64,000 bases of DNA from Paraburkholderia hiiakae (GTDB taxonomy: Bacteria; Pseudomonadota; Gammaproteobacteria; Burkholderiales; Burkholderiaceae). Every line of letters begins with the position of its first letter. The first letter of the stretch is position 1. Below, one piece after another: positions 1 through 9,700 of the stretch. Made by a program: the position numbers and the translations under genes. The stretch spans positions 682,001-746,000 of the forward strand of contig NZ_CAJHCQ010000001.1 in NCBI RefSeq assembly GCF_904848665.1. Reading direction: 5' to 3'. The notes beneath the pieces were generated by a model that saw only the letters and a program-made list of their open reading frames with translations, was not told the origin of the DNA and searched no databases.

Positions 1-1253
1 CCGCCGATCATCCGCAGCGACTGCAGTAGTGCGGTGGCGATGCCCAGATGCTCGCGCCCAGCGGTCTGCTGCGCGAATACGGTGAGGTTGGGCATGACGA
101 AGCCAAGACCGATGCCAGCCACGATCATGAACGCCATCAGCAGACCGCGCGGCGTGCCGCGCGTGGCGAGCGCCACCGCGAAGCACGCCGCCGCCATCAT
201 CGAGAAGCCGATGTAGAGCATCAGGTTCGGATTGCGGATGCGCGAGACGATGCGCCCGTTCGCGATACTGCCGATCGTGATAAACACCACGAGCGGCGTG
301 ATGACGACGCCCGCTTCCTTCGGCGTCATGCCGAAGCCGCCCTGGAACAGGAGCGGGGCATAGAAGAGCAGCGAAAACATCGTGAAGCCGCCCAGCACGG
401 CGAGCGTGAAGAGCGCGTTGAGGCTCGCGTTGCGGAACATGTCGACGGGCAGGATGGCCTGCGGGCAGCGCCGCTCCCATTGCCAGAGCGCCCAGCCGGC
501 CGCCACCGCGAGGGCGAGCAGGCCGATGGCCGAAGCCCTGAGACCGTGTCCCGGCAGACGCTCCACGAAAAGCTGCAGGCTGCCGAGCGCGACCGCGATG
601 AGGAGCGCACCTGGCCAGTCGAGGCGCATGCGCGCCTCGTGCGCCACGTGGCGCAAATGCGGCAGATACTTCCACACGAAAAACAGCGACAGCAGGCCCA
701 CGGGCAGATTCACGTAGAACACGGAACGCCAGCCGTAATACTGCGTGAGGAAGCCGCCGAGCGACGGCCCGATCGCGTTGGCGATACCGAACGCAGAGCT
801 CATGAGCACCTGCCAGCGCAGGCGCACGACGGAATCGGGAAAGAGATCGGGAATGCAGGCGAACGCCGTGCCGACCAGCATGCCGCCGCCGATGCCTTGC
901 AGCCCGCGCGCAATCACGAGGAACAGCATGCTGTTGGCGGCGCCGCACAGCACGGATGCGGCGGTGAACACGACGATCGACGCGATCACGAACGGCTTGC
1001 GCCCGTAATAGTCGCCGAGGCGCCCAAAAATGGGGACGGTGATGACCGAGGTGAGCAGATAAGACGTGGCGACCCACGCGTAAAGCTCGAAGCCGCGCAG
1101 CTCGGCGACGATGGTCGGCAGCGCGGTGCCCACGACGGTCTGGTCGAGCGCGACGAGCATCGTCACGAACGAGACGCCGAGCATCGCCAGCAGCGACTCC
1201 CGGAACGGCAGAACCTGCCCGCTCGAATGGTGGGCAGCGGTATGAACGGCCAT
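1..1253 (-). CDS. MFS drug exporter, DHA2 (EmrB/QacA-like), 3' end cut by window
   Basis: The gene reads leftwards from an ATG at 1253 and runs off the window, so about 417 N-terminal residues are visible and the C-terminus is missing. After a short polar N-terminus the protein is a series of hydrophobic helices. The motif LDQTVVGTALPTI in helix 1 is the DHA2 signature, and GRLGDYYGRKP in the first cytoplasmic loop is the MFS motif A. RGLQGIGGG (motif B) and a proline/glycine-rich helix 5 (GIANAIGPSLGG, motif C) mark a drug:proton antiporter. The expected job is proton-driven efflux of hydrophobic drugs across the inner membrane; the substrate cannot be read from sequence. No clear Shine-Dalgarno precedes the ATG, so the start is tentative. 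Confidence 0.9.
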   Translation of the reverse strand, partial: MAVHTAAHHSSGQVLPFRESLLAMLGVSFVTMLVALDQTVVGTALPTIVAELRGFELYAWVATSYLLTSVITVPIFGRLGDYYGRKPFVIASIVVFTAASVLCGAANSMLFLVIARGLQGIGGGMLVGTAFACIPDLFPDSVVRLRWQVLMSSAFGIANAIGPSLGGFLTQYYGWRSVFYVNLPVGLLSLFFVWKYLPHLRHVAHEARMRLDWPGALLIAVALGSLQLFVERLPGHGLRASAIGLLALAVAAGWALWQWERRCPQAILPVDMFRNASLNALFTLAVLGGFTMFSLLFYAPLLFQGGFGMTPKEAGVVITPLVVFITIGSIANGRIVSRIRNPNLMLYIGFSMMAAACFAVALATRGTPRGLLMAFMIVAGIGLGFVMPNLTVFAQQTAGREHLGIATALLQSLRMIG

Positions 1254-1375
1254 TTTTTGATCCAGCAACGGTTGACGCGTCAAGGATCGATCATCATAGC
1301 ACGGCGCGATCCACTACACTGGGGCGTCGAACGGCGGCGATGCCCCGCCATCGTTGCTGAAAATCCGGGAGCGCA

Positions 1376-2263
1376 ATGGAACCCATCACCGAACCCACAA
1401 GCGAACCCACGGCCGCCGATCCGGCCCGCGCGAGCGCCGCGGCGGCCCTCGCCGAGGGCGATCTCGACGCGCTGCGGCGCGCCAAACATCAGCTCGAAAC
1501 GCCGCCGCTCGGCATGAAGCTCGCGGCCATCGTAGGCGCGCCGGTGGAAAAGCTGATCGCGCGGCTGCCCGGCGTCGCGAACGACAAGGTGGCCGACGCG
1601 ACGCAAACCGCGCTGCGCAAGTGCCTGCAGCTCGCGCTGAAAACCCTCGGCAAGCAAGGTGCGCTCTCCGCCGCGGAACCTCGCCCGAGCACGAAGCCGA
1701 GCAACCTGCTGCACAAGTTCGCGGTTGCGACCACGGGCGCGGCGGGCGGCGCATTCGGCCTTTTCGCGCTGCCGGTCGAGTTGCCCGTCACGACCACGCT
1801 GATGTTTCGCTCAATCTGCGACATCGCCCGCAGCGAAGGCGAGAATCTGGCCAGCACCGACACGCAGCTGCAATGCCTGACCGTGTTTGGCATGGGCGGC
1901 CGCTCGCCTGCCGACGACGAAGCCGACTTCGGCTATTTCATCGCGCGCGGCGCGCTCGCGAAGGCCGTATCGGCGGCATCGTCGGAAATGGCAACGAAGG
2001 GCTTCGCCGCGCACGGTTCAACCGCACTCCTCAAGCTCATGCAGACCGTGGCTGCGCGCTTCTCCGTGCAGGTGAGCGAGCAGGTCGCGGCGAAATCGAT
2101 ACCGGCCATCGGCGCGGTGCTCGGCGCGATGGTCAACACCGTGTTCATCGACCATTTCCAGCAGGTGGCGCATGGGCACTTCACTGTGCGCCGGCTCGAG
2201 CGCCGCTACGGCGAAGCCGCCGTGCACGCGGCCTACGACGCGATTGACGTCTCGCTCGATTGA
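1376..2263 (+). CDS. EcsC family protein
   Basis: This 295-residue protein has a charged N-terminus and a glycine/alanine-rich middle (TTGAAGGAFGLFALPVELP, about residues 118-136) typical of EcsC-like proteins. That stretch is followed by the family's TTTLMFRSICDIARSEGE segment and a second hydrophobic stretch near residues 235-250. EcsC in Bacillus belongs to the ecsABC locus, but proteobacterial EcsC-like proteins have no established role, so no function is assigned. The start ATG has GGGAG about five bases upstream. The gene faces the truncated exporter divergently. Its last 31 bases overlap the convergent esterase gene. Confidence 0.8.
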   Translation: MEPITEPTSEPTAADPARASAAAALAEGDLDALRRAKHQLETPPLGMKLAAIVGAPVEKLIARLPGVANDKVADATQTALRKCLQLALKTLGKQGALSAAEPRPSTKPSNLLHKFAVATTGAAGGAFGLFALPVELPVTTTLMFRSICDIARSEGENLASTDTQLQCLTVFGMGGRSPADDEADFGYFIARGALAKAVSAASSEMATKGFAAHGSTALLKLMQTVAARFSVQVSEQVAAKSIPAIGAVLGAMVNTVFIDHFQQVAHGHFTVRRLERRYGEAAVHAAYDAIDVSLD

Positions 2264-3201
2264 GGCGGCTGCGGTTTCTCGTCGCCGCGCGCCGATGCAG
2301 CGCTCACGCGGCGCACGAAGTTCGCGGCGACGTCGAGCGTGCGGCGCGCTTCGGGCATGAAAGGCGCATAGATCGGCCAGATGTGCGGCATGCCGCTGGC
2401 AATCTCGCACTCGACCGTCACGCCGGCGGCGCGCGCGCGTTCGACTACGCGGCGCGTGTCGTCGAGCAGCGTTTCGGAGCTGCCCACGAAGAGGCTTAGC
2501 GGCGGCAAGCCGCGAAAGTCGGCATAAAGCGGCGACACGTAGGGATCGGTCGCGCTTGCCGAGCCGAGGTAGAACGGCGCAATGCGCGCGAATACCTCGC
2601 CACTGAACATGGGATCGCGCCCGTCGTTCTCGCGTATCGAGGCGCCCGTCGCTGCAAGATCCGTCCAGGGTGAAAAGAGCACGGCGCCAGCGGGGAGCGG
2701 ATCGCCCGCGTCGCGCAAGGCGACGAGCGTGGCTAGCCCAAGCCCACCGCCCGCCGAATCGCCGCCAATCACGATCGAGCCGGGCCGCGTGCCGTTTGCC
2801 AGCAAATGGCGATACGCGGCCAATGCGTCCTCGAGTGCGGCGGGAAACGGATGCTCGGGCGCGAGCCGATAGTCGAGCGAGAAGACGTCGGCGCCGGCGC
2901 GCTTGCCCAGACCGAACGAAATCGCGCGCTGCGAGCGCGGCGAGCAGAAGTAATACCCACCGCCATGCAGATAAAGGAGCGTGCACTGCGCGGGCGGGCG
3001 CTCGCGGATGAGCCACTCGCCGCGCAACGGGGCATCGGAGGCGTCGTACTGTTCGCGCAAGCGCCAGCCGCTCGGCACGCCTGGCGTCCAGATGCGCCTC
3101 GCCGTCAGCATGCGCACGCGTGCGACGTCGATCGACTTGCGCGTTTGTGGCAGAAAAGTGCGGCGCAAGCACCTGCAGATCAGCCTGCTTTGCCAGCTCA
3201 T
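2233..3201 (-). CDS. Alpha/beta hydrolase, hormone-sensitive-lipase (acetyl-hydrolase) family
   Basis: A 322-residue serine esterase. Visible landmarks are the HSL oxyanion-hole motif HGGGYY (residues 79-84), the nucleophile elbow GGDSAGGG with Ser149, and a C-terminal GMPHIWP containing the likely catalytic histidine. These place it in family IV (HSL) carboxylesterases, which cleave short acyl esters in the cytoplasm; the natural substrate is unknown. I chose the ATG at 3201 because GGAGGG lies eight bases upstream. An upstream in-frame ATG at 3258 has no such site. The stop codon lies inside the convergent EcsC-family gene. Confidence 0.88.
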   Translation of the reverse strand: MSWQSRLICRCLRRTFLPQTRKSIDVARVRMLTARRIWTPGVPSGWRLREQYDASDAPLRGEWLIRERPPAQCTLLYLHGGGYYFCSPRSQRAISFGLGKRAGADVFSLDYRLAPEHPFPAALEDALAAYRHLLANGTRPGSIVIGGDSAGGGLGLATLVALRDAGDPLPAGAVLFSPWTDLAATGASIRENDGRDPMFSGEVFARIAPFYLGSASATDPYVSPLYADFRGLPPLSLFVGSSETLLDDTRRVVERARAAGVTVECEIASGMPHIWPIYAPFMPEARRTLDVAANFVRRVSAASARGDEKPQPPQSSETSIAS

Positions 3202-3267
3202 CGGCTCAGCCCTCCGCGGCACTCGAACTGGGCTCGACCAGCACCCGGCGGCGGTCAATCGATATCG

Positions 3268-3294
3268 TCCCGCAATCAGACGTCGATTGCGGGA
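3268..3294. repeat. Perfect inverted repeat, 10-bp arms
   Basis: TCCCGCAATC (3268-3277) is repeated exactly as GATTGCGGGA (3285-3294) across a 7-base spacer. It lies between the esterase start and the end of the CHRD gene. There is no T-tract on either side, so it is not a canonical intrinsic terminator. It could be an operator for the esterase or a 3' hairpin of the CHRD transcript. Confidence 0.7.
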
Positions 3295-3343
3295 ACGAGC
3301 GGCGCGCGCAGTCCCGCGAGTGAGGCCAACGATCGCGCGCCGA

Positions 3344-3778
3344 TCAATTGGCGGGCAGCACCTGGCCGCGAATCTCGCCTGACGGGTTCTGCGCCGTATG
3401 AACGTTGAAATACCACTGCCCGCCCATCAACTGGGTGACCTGCTGCTCGTTGAGCGTGGCGGAGCCCTTGATCGGGCTTGCCAGTTCGCCCTTCGGAATC
3501 GGTACCTGCACCCCGGCGTTCTGGCCAACCGGCGCGGGGCCGTGGAAATGCGCAGCCTGCGCCGGGCCGGAGAGGCCTTCGTAGGTGATGGTCCAGTTCA
3601 GCGATTTCGTAGACGTGTCGAACGTGGCGTTGAGCATGCCGTGGCCCTGGCTCACACGCGGCGGGACTTCGCTGGATGGTTCGAGATCGGCTTTCAGCGC
3701 GACGGTGTCGGCGTACGCGGCGCTGGAGGCGAGGACACACAGAGCGAGAGCGAGCTGCAGCGGACGAAGCACATTCAT
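3344..3778 (-). CDS. Exported CHRD domain protein
   Basis: A 144-residue protein with a Sec signal peptide (residues 1-23, cut after AYA). The CHRD domain (chordin-like repeat, about residues 26-142) contains the typical AAHFHGPAP and WYFNVHTAQNPSGEIRGQ motifs. CHRD proteins are secreted or periplasmic beta-sandwich proteins of unknown biochemical role in bacteria. The ATG at 3778 has AGGAGA seven bases upstream, which fixes the start. The gene lies downstream of the porin terminator and is probably transcribed on its own. Confidence 0.88.
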   Translation of the reverse strand: MNVLRPLQLALALCVLASSAAYADTVALKADLEPSSEVPPRVSQGHGMLNATFDTSTKSLNWTITYEGLSGPAQAAHFHGPAPVGQNAGVQVPIPKGELASPIKGSATLNEQQVTQLMGGQWYFNVHTAQNPSGEIRGQVLPAN

Positions 3779-3903
3779 GGAATTTCTCCTGTTTTTGTGG
3801 CGCGCTGCACCAGAAGGCACAAAACCGCGCTCCCACATGCTAGAGCAAATCTGCTGGCCGCGTCCGCTGCGCCGATGTCGGCCCACCGTAAGCCATGGGC
3901 AAT

Positions 3904-3930
3904 AAAAAAGGCGCCGCTAGCGGCGCCTTT
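3904..3930 (-). terminator. Intrinsic terminator of the porin gene
   Basis: On the minus strand a GGCGCCGC/GCGGCGCC hairpin (3907-3930 is a perfect palindrome including flanking A/T) is followed by a run of six T. It sits 115 bases past the porin stop codon and before the CHRD gene. Confidence 0.85.
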
Positions 3931-3984
3931 CAACCCAAGTACTACCTTCTTGCCATCCGACGCTACGCGTTCCCGTTCGCGATG

Positions 3985-4014
3985 CTTGTGACCGCTTGTG
4001 ACCGCTTGTGACAA
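3985..4014. repeat. Short tandem repeat, 10-bp unit CTTGTGACCG
   Basis: The unit CTTGTGACCG occurs at 3985-3994 and 3995-4004, and a third copy with the last two bases changed spans 4005-4014. It lies in the 3' untranslated part of the porin transcript. Confidence 0.8.
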
Positions 4015-4045
4015 TCACGATTGAGAATGCGAAGGCCCCGAATCC

Positions 4046-5191
4046 TTAGAAGCGGTGACGGATGCCCGTCGTGACGATCCCTTGGTTCTTGCTCGACGAG
4101 AAGTTGTTCGACGGCAAGTTAGCATTGTCGCTGTTGCCCTGGAAGCCCACTTGCGTGATGCCCGCCGCGTTCTGGCCCGCGCCCCACACGCCCACACCTT
4201 CGAGGTAGACATCGGTACGCTTGGAGAGCGCGTAGTCAGCCTGCAGACCGAACTGATTCCAGTGCGCCGACGAGCTGCCGGTCCCGGAGTCAATACCCGC
4301 GCCGTTCGCGTTCGTGTATGCGTACATCGCGCCAAGGCCGAGTGCCGGCGTCAGGTTGTAGCGGAAGTTCGCTTCAACGTTGTTGTAGCGCACCGAATCG
4401 ATGAACTTACCATTGAGGCGCGACTGCGTGAACACAACGCCGCCGACCATCGGGCCATAGGTGTAGTTTGCGCCTGCGCCCCAGGTGCGCTGACGGTTAC
4501 CCGAGGCCATCGCACCGAATGTGCTCGCAAGCGACGAACCCTGGACCGAGCCGGTGCCGGTGCTATCCACGCCATTGATCTGCATGTAAGCCGCAGCGAG
4601 ACGCAGCCCCTGGTTCGCATAGCTCATGCCGGCGCTGTACGCACGGTTGATTGCGAAACCAGACTGGTTCGAGAACGCGTACATGCCACCGAACTGGAAG
4701 CCCGCGAAGTTCGGGCTGGTGTACTTGATCGAGTTGTTGAGCGAGAACGTGGCGTTCAGGTTGTCGTTGTCGATCACGTGCGCCATGTAGGTGCCGCCCC
4801 AGGTGCCGACTGCGGTGAGCGGCGCGATGTAGTCGACCATCGAGTCGAACTGGCGACCGAGCGTGACCGTGCCGTACTGGTCTTGCGTCAGACCGACATA
4901 CGATTGACGATTGAACAGGCCGCCGTTTTGCTGCCCATTCGCGACATTAAAGCCACTTTCCAACGTGAAGATCGTCTTCAGGCCGCCGCCGAGATCCTCA
5001 ACGCCGCGCAGACCCCAACGGCTCGTCTGAACGTTACCGCTCGTCAGAGCGTATTTGGCGTTGTTGTTCACGTTCGTCGTGTACGTGAAACCGGCATCAA
5101 CGATACCGTAGAGCGTGACGCTGCTTTGCGCGTACGACGCCGATGCAAAAGTCGCAGCGACTGCCGCCGCGATAGCCAGTTTCTTTTTCAT
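4046..5191 (-). CDS. General porin, Burkholderia Omp38/OpcP type
   Basis: A 381-residue outer-membrane porin of the Gram-negative porin family. A Sec signal peptide (MKKKLAIAAAVAATFASASYA, cleaved near residue 21) precedes QSSVTLYGIVDAGFTY, the usual first beta strand of Burkholderia porins. The chain ends in GIRHRF, giving the C-terminal phenylalanine needed for outer-membrane assembly. It should form trimeric water-filled channels for small solutes. The start at 5191 has AAGGA at suitable spacing. A strong terminator follows at 3904-3930. A LysR gene is divergent across a 455-bp gap and could be its regulator, but that is only positional inference. Confidence 0.95.
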   Translation of the reverse strand: MKKKLAIAAAVAATFASASYAQSSVTLYGIVDAGFTYTTNVNNNAKYALTSGNVQTSRWGLRGVEDLGGGLKTIFTLESGFNVANGQQNGGLFNRQSYVGLTQDQYGTVTLGRQFDSMVDYIAPLTAVGTWGGTYMAHVIDNDNLNATFSLNNSIKYTSPNFAGFQFGGMYAFSNQSGFAINRAYSAGMSYANQGLRLAAAYMQINGVDSTGTGSVQGSSLASTFGAMASGNRQRTWGAGANYTYGPMVGGVVFTQSRLNGKFIDSVRYNNVEANFRYNLTPALGLGAMYAYTNANGAGIDSGTGSSSAHWNQFGLQADYALSKRTDVYLEGVGVWGAGQNAAGITQVGFQGNSDNANLPSNNFSSSKNQGIVTTGIRHRF

Positions 5192-5646
5192 ATGCTTCCT
5201 TCGATGCAAGGCCTTTCGGCAAAAATGGATGCCGTTGCCGGTCTCACGCCGGCATAGCGATTCCGTAATGCAGTGCACGCAGCACCGCGTTGATTTGCAT
5301 GGCGAAGTTTATGGGCGTCACCTTTTGACGAACCATCCGATATCTCAACAAAAGCCTTTTCGAATTAGTTGAATCCCCCTGCGGTAAACCCTCGAACGCT
5401 TGTAATTCAATGCTCACGACTTATCTTGTTTTTCTCTGTCTCGATCATTTCATTCGGTATCCCGATAAAGCGTTGCAGTCGGACAACACCGGTAATTCGG
5501 GATAAAGCATCGATTCGGACGATTCCCATTCCGTTTGCCCAACGCGCATCGGTACTATCCCTCTCGGCAGCGTCAAGACTTGTCGCCCGACTTCACTTTT
5601 CTTCATCGCACCGCCCATCCGCCTCGTGTCCACGCCCCCCAAAAAC
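5192..5646. other. 455-bp divergent intergenic region, porin / LysR
   Basis: There is no convincing gene here. The DNA is clearly less GC-rich than its neighbours, as expected of a regulatory region. An inverted repeat ATCCCGA (5459-5465) / TCGGGAT (5497-5503) is present; the second arm runs into ATAAAGC, which also occurs just after the first arm. I could not identify a confident -35/-10 pair on either strand. Confidence 0.5.
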
Positions 5647-6591
5647 ATGAATCAGCTTCAGGCCATGCGCGTGTTCATCAGCGTTGCCGAGCACGGCTCG
5701 TTTGGCCGCGCGGCGATGAGTCTGAACATGTCGAACGCGGTGGTCACCCGCTACGTGGCGTTGCTCGAAGCCCATCTGGAAACGCGGCTCATCAACCGCA
5801 ACACGCGCAGCGCGTCGCTCACCGAGGCAGGAGCCGCCTATGCTCAGGGCTGCCGTCAGGTCCTCGACGATCTGGCGCGCATCGAAACGCATATCGCGCA
5901 TGGCGTATCGGTACCGTCAGGCACGTTGCGCGTCGTCGCGCATGCATCGTTTTCACTGCACGGCCTCACGCCGATGATCAAGTGCTACCTCGACGCGTTT
6001 CCGAAAGTCCGCCTCTCGCTTACGCTGCTGCACCGTCCGGTCGACCTGATCGAGGAAGGTTTCGACGCCGGCATCGTGGCGCCCCGCCAGGTGAGCGGCG
6101 GCACGCTGATCCGCCGCCCGCTTTTGAGCGTCGCGCCGGTCGCCGTCGCCTCGGCCGCCTACCTCGCTTGCCATGCGACGCCGCAATGCCCCGCCGATCT
6201 CCCCCGCCACACGCTGCTCGCGCCTTCCGCCGATATTCACGGCAACGAATGGCACTTCGAAGGCCCAGGCGGCGACCGCGAACCTGTGCGGATCGAGCCG
6301 GCGTACGCTGTGAACAATTCCGTGATGCTGCGTCAGGCCGCGATCGCCGGTATGGGCATCACGATCCTTCCGGCAAACCAGGTGGACGCCGATCTCGCAT
6401 CCGGCCGGCTCGTGCGCGTGCTCGCCGGGTGGGACATTCGTGACGCAGACAAGGAACTCTCGCTCGTCTACCCCGGCCGCCGCCACGTTCCGGCAAAAAC
6501 ACGTTCGTTCGTTGACTTCACAGTCGAATGGTTTCGCCGGCGCGACACCTCAACGGCAAGCGCGATTACCAGCATTCCCTGTAATAGTTAA
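5647..6591 (+). CDS. LysR family transcriptional regulator
   Basis: A 314-residue LysR-type regulator. The winged helix-turn-helix occupies about residues 1-60 (MNQLQAMRVFISVAEHGSFG opening). The substrate-binding domain begins near residue 88 and includes PSGTLRVVAHASF. I start it at the ATG at 5647 because MNQLQAMRVF is the standard opening of this subfamily; a GTG at 5626 would add seven residues. Neither has a clear Shine-Dalgarno. It is divergent from the porin gene and ends in its own terminator, so it forms a single-gene transcript. The inducer is not predictable. Confidence 0.9.
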   Translation: MNQLQAMRVFISVAEHGSFGRAAMSLNMSNAVVTRYVALLEAHLETRLINRNTRSASLTEAGAAYAQGCRQVLDDLARIETHIAHGVSVPSGTLRVVAHASFSLHGLTPMIKCYLDAFPKVRLSLTLLHRPVDLIEEGFDAGIVAPRQVSGGTLIRRPLLSVAPVAVASAAYLACHATPQCPADLPRHTLLAPSADIHGNEWHFEGPGGDREPVRIEPAYAVNNSVMLRQAAIAGMGITILPANQVDADLASGRLVRVLAGWDIRDADKELSLVYPGRRHVPAKTRSFVDFTVEWFRRRDTSTASAITSIPCNS

Positions 6592-6680
6592 TTGATCGAA
6601 ATTGTCTCGATTTCTTTCTGGCCGCCGACTAAGCTAGGAACTGCGAGAAGTGACTCTTCATCGAAGGGTCTCCAAGCTTG

Positions 6681-6706
6681 AACGCGGCTTCGGCCGCGTT
6701 TTTTTT
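6681..6706 (+). terminator. Intrinsic terminator after the LysR gene
   Basis: AACGCGGC, a TTCG tetraloop and GCCGCGTT form an 8-bp hairpin followed by six more T. It lies 90 bases past the LysR stop codon. Confidence 0.92.
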
Positions 6707-6794
6707 CGCCCGTTTTTCGCCCGCCTAGTGCCCCGTTTTTGCCCGCTTGTTGCTCCTATTCCCCTGCGGCCGTCCATTTCCTGATGTACATCAT

Positions 6795-9700
6795 TCACGC
6801 GAGCAGAGCGGCCTGTTGCTCGATTCCGCCCAGCATCGCCTGGCACGTGCGGATGAGCGCGTTGCCTTCCTCACGCAGTTGCTCGGCAGTGTGACTGTTC
6901 ATGTGACGGCGAAACGTCTCGAGCTCGGCGAGCAGCGCAGGGTATTGCAGCACGCCCACCGCACCGGCGAGCCGGTGATGCCACTCGCGCAAGCGCGCGA
7001 CATCGGCGTGTTCGAGGAGCGGCGGCAACGCGTCCAGGTCGTCGCGCATCGCCGAAACGAACGAGCCTAGCAACGTCTTCACGGTCGCCTCCCCGCCCCA
7101 GACCTGGATCATATGCGTGAGATCCAGCGGCTCGAACGTCCGTGCGTATGCAAGCTTTTCCGCGCGCGCTCCGTCAGAACCCCCGCGCCCCTCGGGAGAC
7201 GACTCCGATGCCCCAGAAACCTTCGAAACCCTTGAAACCCGCGACGCTGCTTGCCCCGCTGTTGGCCTATTGCCGCCTGCCTTGCGCGCGGCTTCGCCCT
7301 GCACGGTACGCCGCATGCCCTCCACGCCGAACCAACGCGCGAGATGCTCGCGCAGCGTGGCCACGCGCGTGGGCTTGATGAGGCAATCGTCCATGCCCGC
7401 TTCGCTGCACTGACTCATGTTCTCGGGCGCCGTATTGGCCGTGATGCCGAGTATCGGCAAGCGCCGCGCGCCGCGCGCCTTCTGCTCCATCTGGCGTACG
7501 CGCCGCGCGAGATCGTAGCCCGACACGTTCGGCATATGACAGTCGGTTATCAGGCAGCCGTATTCGCATTCGGCCAGCGCTTCGAGCGCCTGCGCACCAT
7601 CGTCGACGACGTCGCATGCGAACCCGATCAACGCCAGTTGATGGCGGATCAGCTCCTGATTGACGGGATGGTCTTCCGCCACGAGGATGAGGCGGCCGGC
7701 AGCGCGTTCCTGCTCCCGATCGGGCGCCGGTAGTGTCTTCTCGACGTCGGCGGCGGGACGCGACGGGCTGGCCGCCTTGACCGGCAGTCCCGCCAGCGCC
7801 ATCGCGCAAACGACGCTCAAGCCACGCCAGGACAACGGGTTGACGCTCACGCGCACGCCGCTCTCGGCCACGCGATAGCCGCTTGGCTTCGGGTTCTCCG
7901 TCAGGCAAAGCACAGGTGCACCGAGCTTGCCCAAACGATCGATCAGCGCTTCCGACACGAACAGTAGATCGGCCTTGTCCGCGCTCGCGGCGCGAGCAGC
8001 GTCCGCTGGCGCGACGCGGCGCATTTCCATGCCGAGCGCCGCGCCAAAATGCATCAATGCGGCGGCGACGCTCGCGTCCTCGCACGTCACGAGCGCGCGC
8101 TTGCCGCGCAGCCCGGCCGTCGTGCTGCTGCGTGCCTCCACTGGCAATTCGATGTGCAGCGTGAGGCTGGTGCCGCGATCCACTTCGCTCTCGAGCTCCA
8201 GCGTGCCGCCCATCAACGCCGAGAGCTTGCGGCAGATCGTGAGGCCGAGCCCCGTGCCGCCGAAGCGTCGCGTGGTCGAGGTCTCGGCCTGCACGAACGG
8301 CTCGAAGAGCTGTGCCTGCGCTTCGGGCGCAATGCCGATCCCCGTGTCGGTCACCGAGATCGAAAGCCGCTGATGAGAGGGGAGCGCGCCGCCGCGGGCG
8401 CCGACATCGCGTGCGCGAACATGCACGCTCACCTCGCCCGCCAGCGTGAACTTGATCGCATTGCCGAGCAGATTGAAGAGGATCTGCCGTAGGCGCACGC
8501 TGTCGCCGCGCAAGAGCGCCGCGACCTCCGGCTCCACATCCACGCGCACCTTCAGCCCCTTCTCGTGCGCACGCGCGGCCAGCAGCCCGACGGCGTTGTC
8601 GACGAGCTCGCGCATGTCGAACGGCTGCGAGTCGATCACGAGGTGGCCGGCCTGGATCTTCGAATAGTCGAGCAGATCGTCGAGTATCTGCAGCAGCGCC
8701 CCCGCCGATTCGTGCACCATGGCGACCATTTGCGCCTGATCGGGGTTGAGCGGCGTGCGCTCGAGCACCTCGACGAGACCCAGCACGCCGTTCATCGGCG
8801 TGCGGATCTCGTGGCTCATCATGGCGAGAAAATCGTCCTTCGCGCGAGAGGCCGCCTCTGCGGTGTCGCGCGCGTGCTCGAGTTCGTCTGCGCGTGCGTG
8901 CTCGACGTTCGCATCCAGCGCATAGCCGCTCCAGACGATCGCGCCATCGTCGGCGCGGCGCGGCGCGAACTCCGCGCGCACCCACACGAATCCGGCCGCG
9001 CCTTGAAAGCGGAACTCGGCGTGCACGGGGACGAACCGGCGCGCGGAGCGTTCGAGCTGCGAGGCGAGGCGCGCGCGATCGTGACGCCCCACCTGCGAGA
9101 GATCGACCGAATGCGCGCGGCGCAGCATGTCGACGGTGTCGCCGAGGAGCCGCTGCGTGTCGCCGCCAATGTACGGAAACGAGTAGCGGCCGTCGAGCGA
9201 GCGGCGCAACTGGAACACGATCGCGGGCAGCGAACCCGTCACCTCCGAGAGGAGCCGCTCCGATTCGCGTTCGCGCAGCTCGGCGCGGCGAATGTCGGTG
9301 ACATCGATCATCGTGCCGAGCACGCAGAACGGCGCGCCCTGCGGGTCGCGGCACAGGCGCGTCCAGAAAATGCCATGACGCGCCTCCCCGCGCGCGTTCT
9401 CGAAGATCAGCTCGACACGCTGGCTCTCCCCCTCGACGATCGTGAGCCGGTAGAGATCATCCATGCGGCGGCTGTTTCCGGGCCCCCATGCCATCACGGC
9501 CGAACCCGTGCGCCCGACGACGCGGGCGCGCGCCAGACCGGTCGATTCCTCGTAGGCGCGATTGATCGCGAGATAGCGGTTTTCGAGATCCCGCGCACCG
9601 AGGGGATACGGGATCATCTCCATCATCGTGTCCTGCAGTTCCACCTGCCGCGCGAGCACCTGCTCCGCGCGCCGCCGCCTGTGCATTTCGCGCTGGAGCA

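Noticed and set aside
48..1517. 489-codon plus-strand open frame across the exporter and into the EcsC-like gene
   Set aside because: It is a shadow of the minus-strand MFS gene, which has clear DHA2 motifs.
4055..5257. 400-codon open frame opposite the porin
   Set aside because: Antisense shadow; the porin on the other strand has a signal peptide, ribosome site and terminator.
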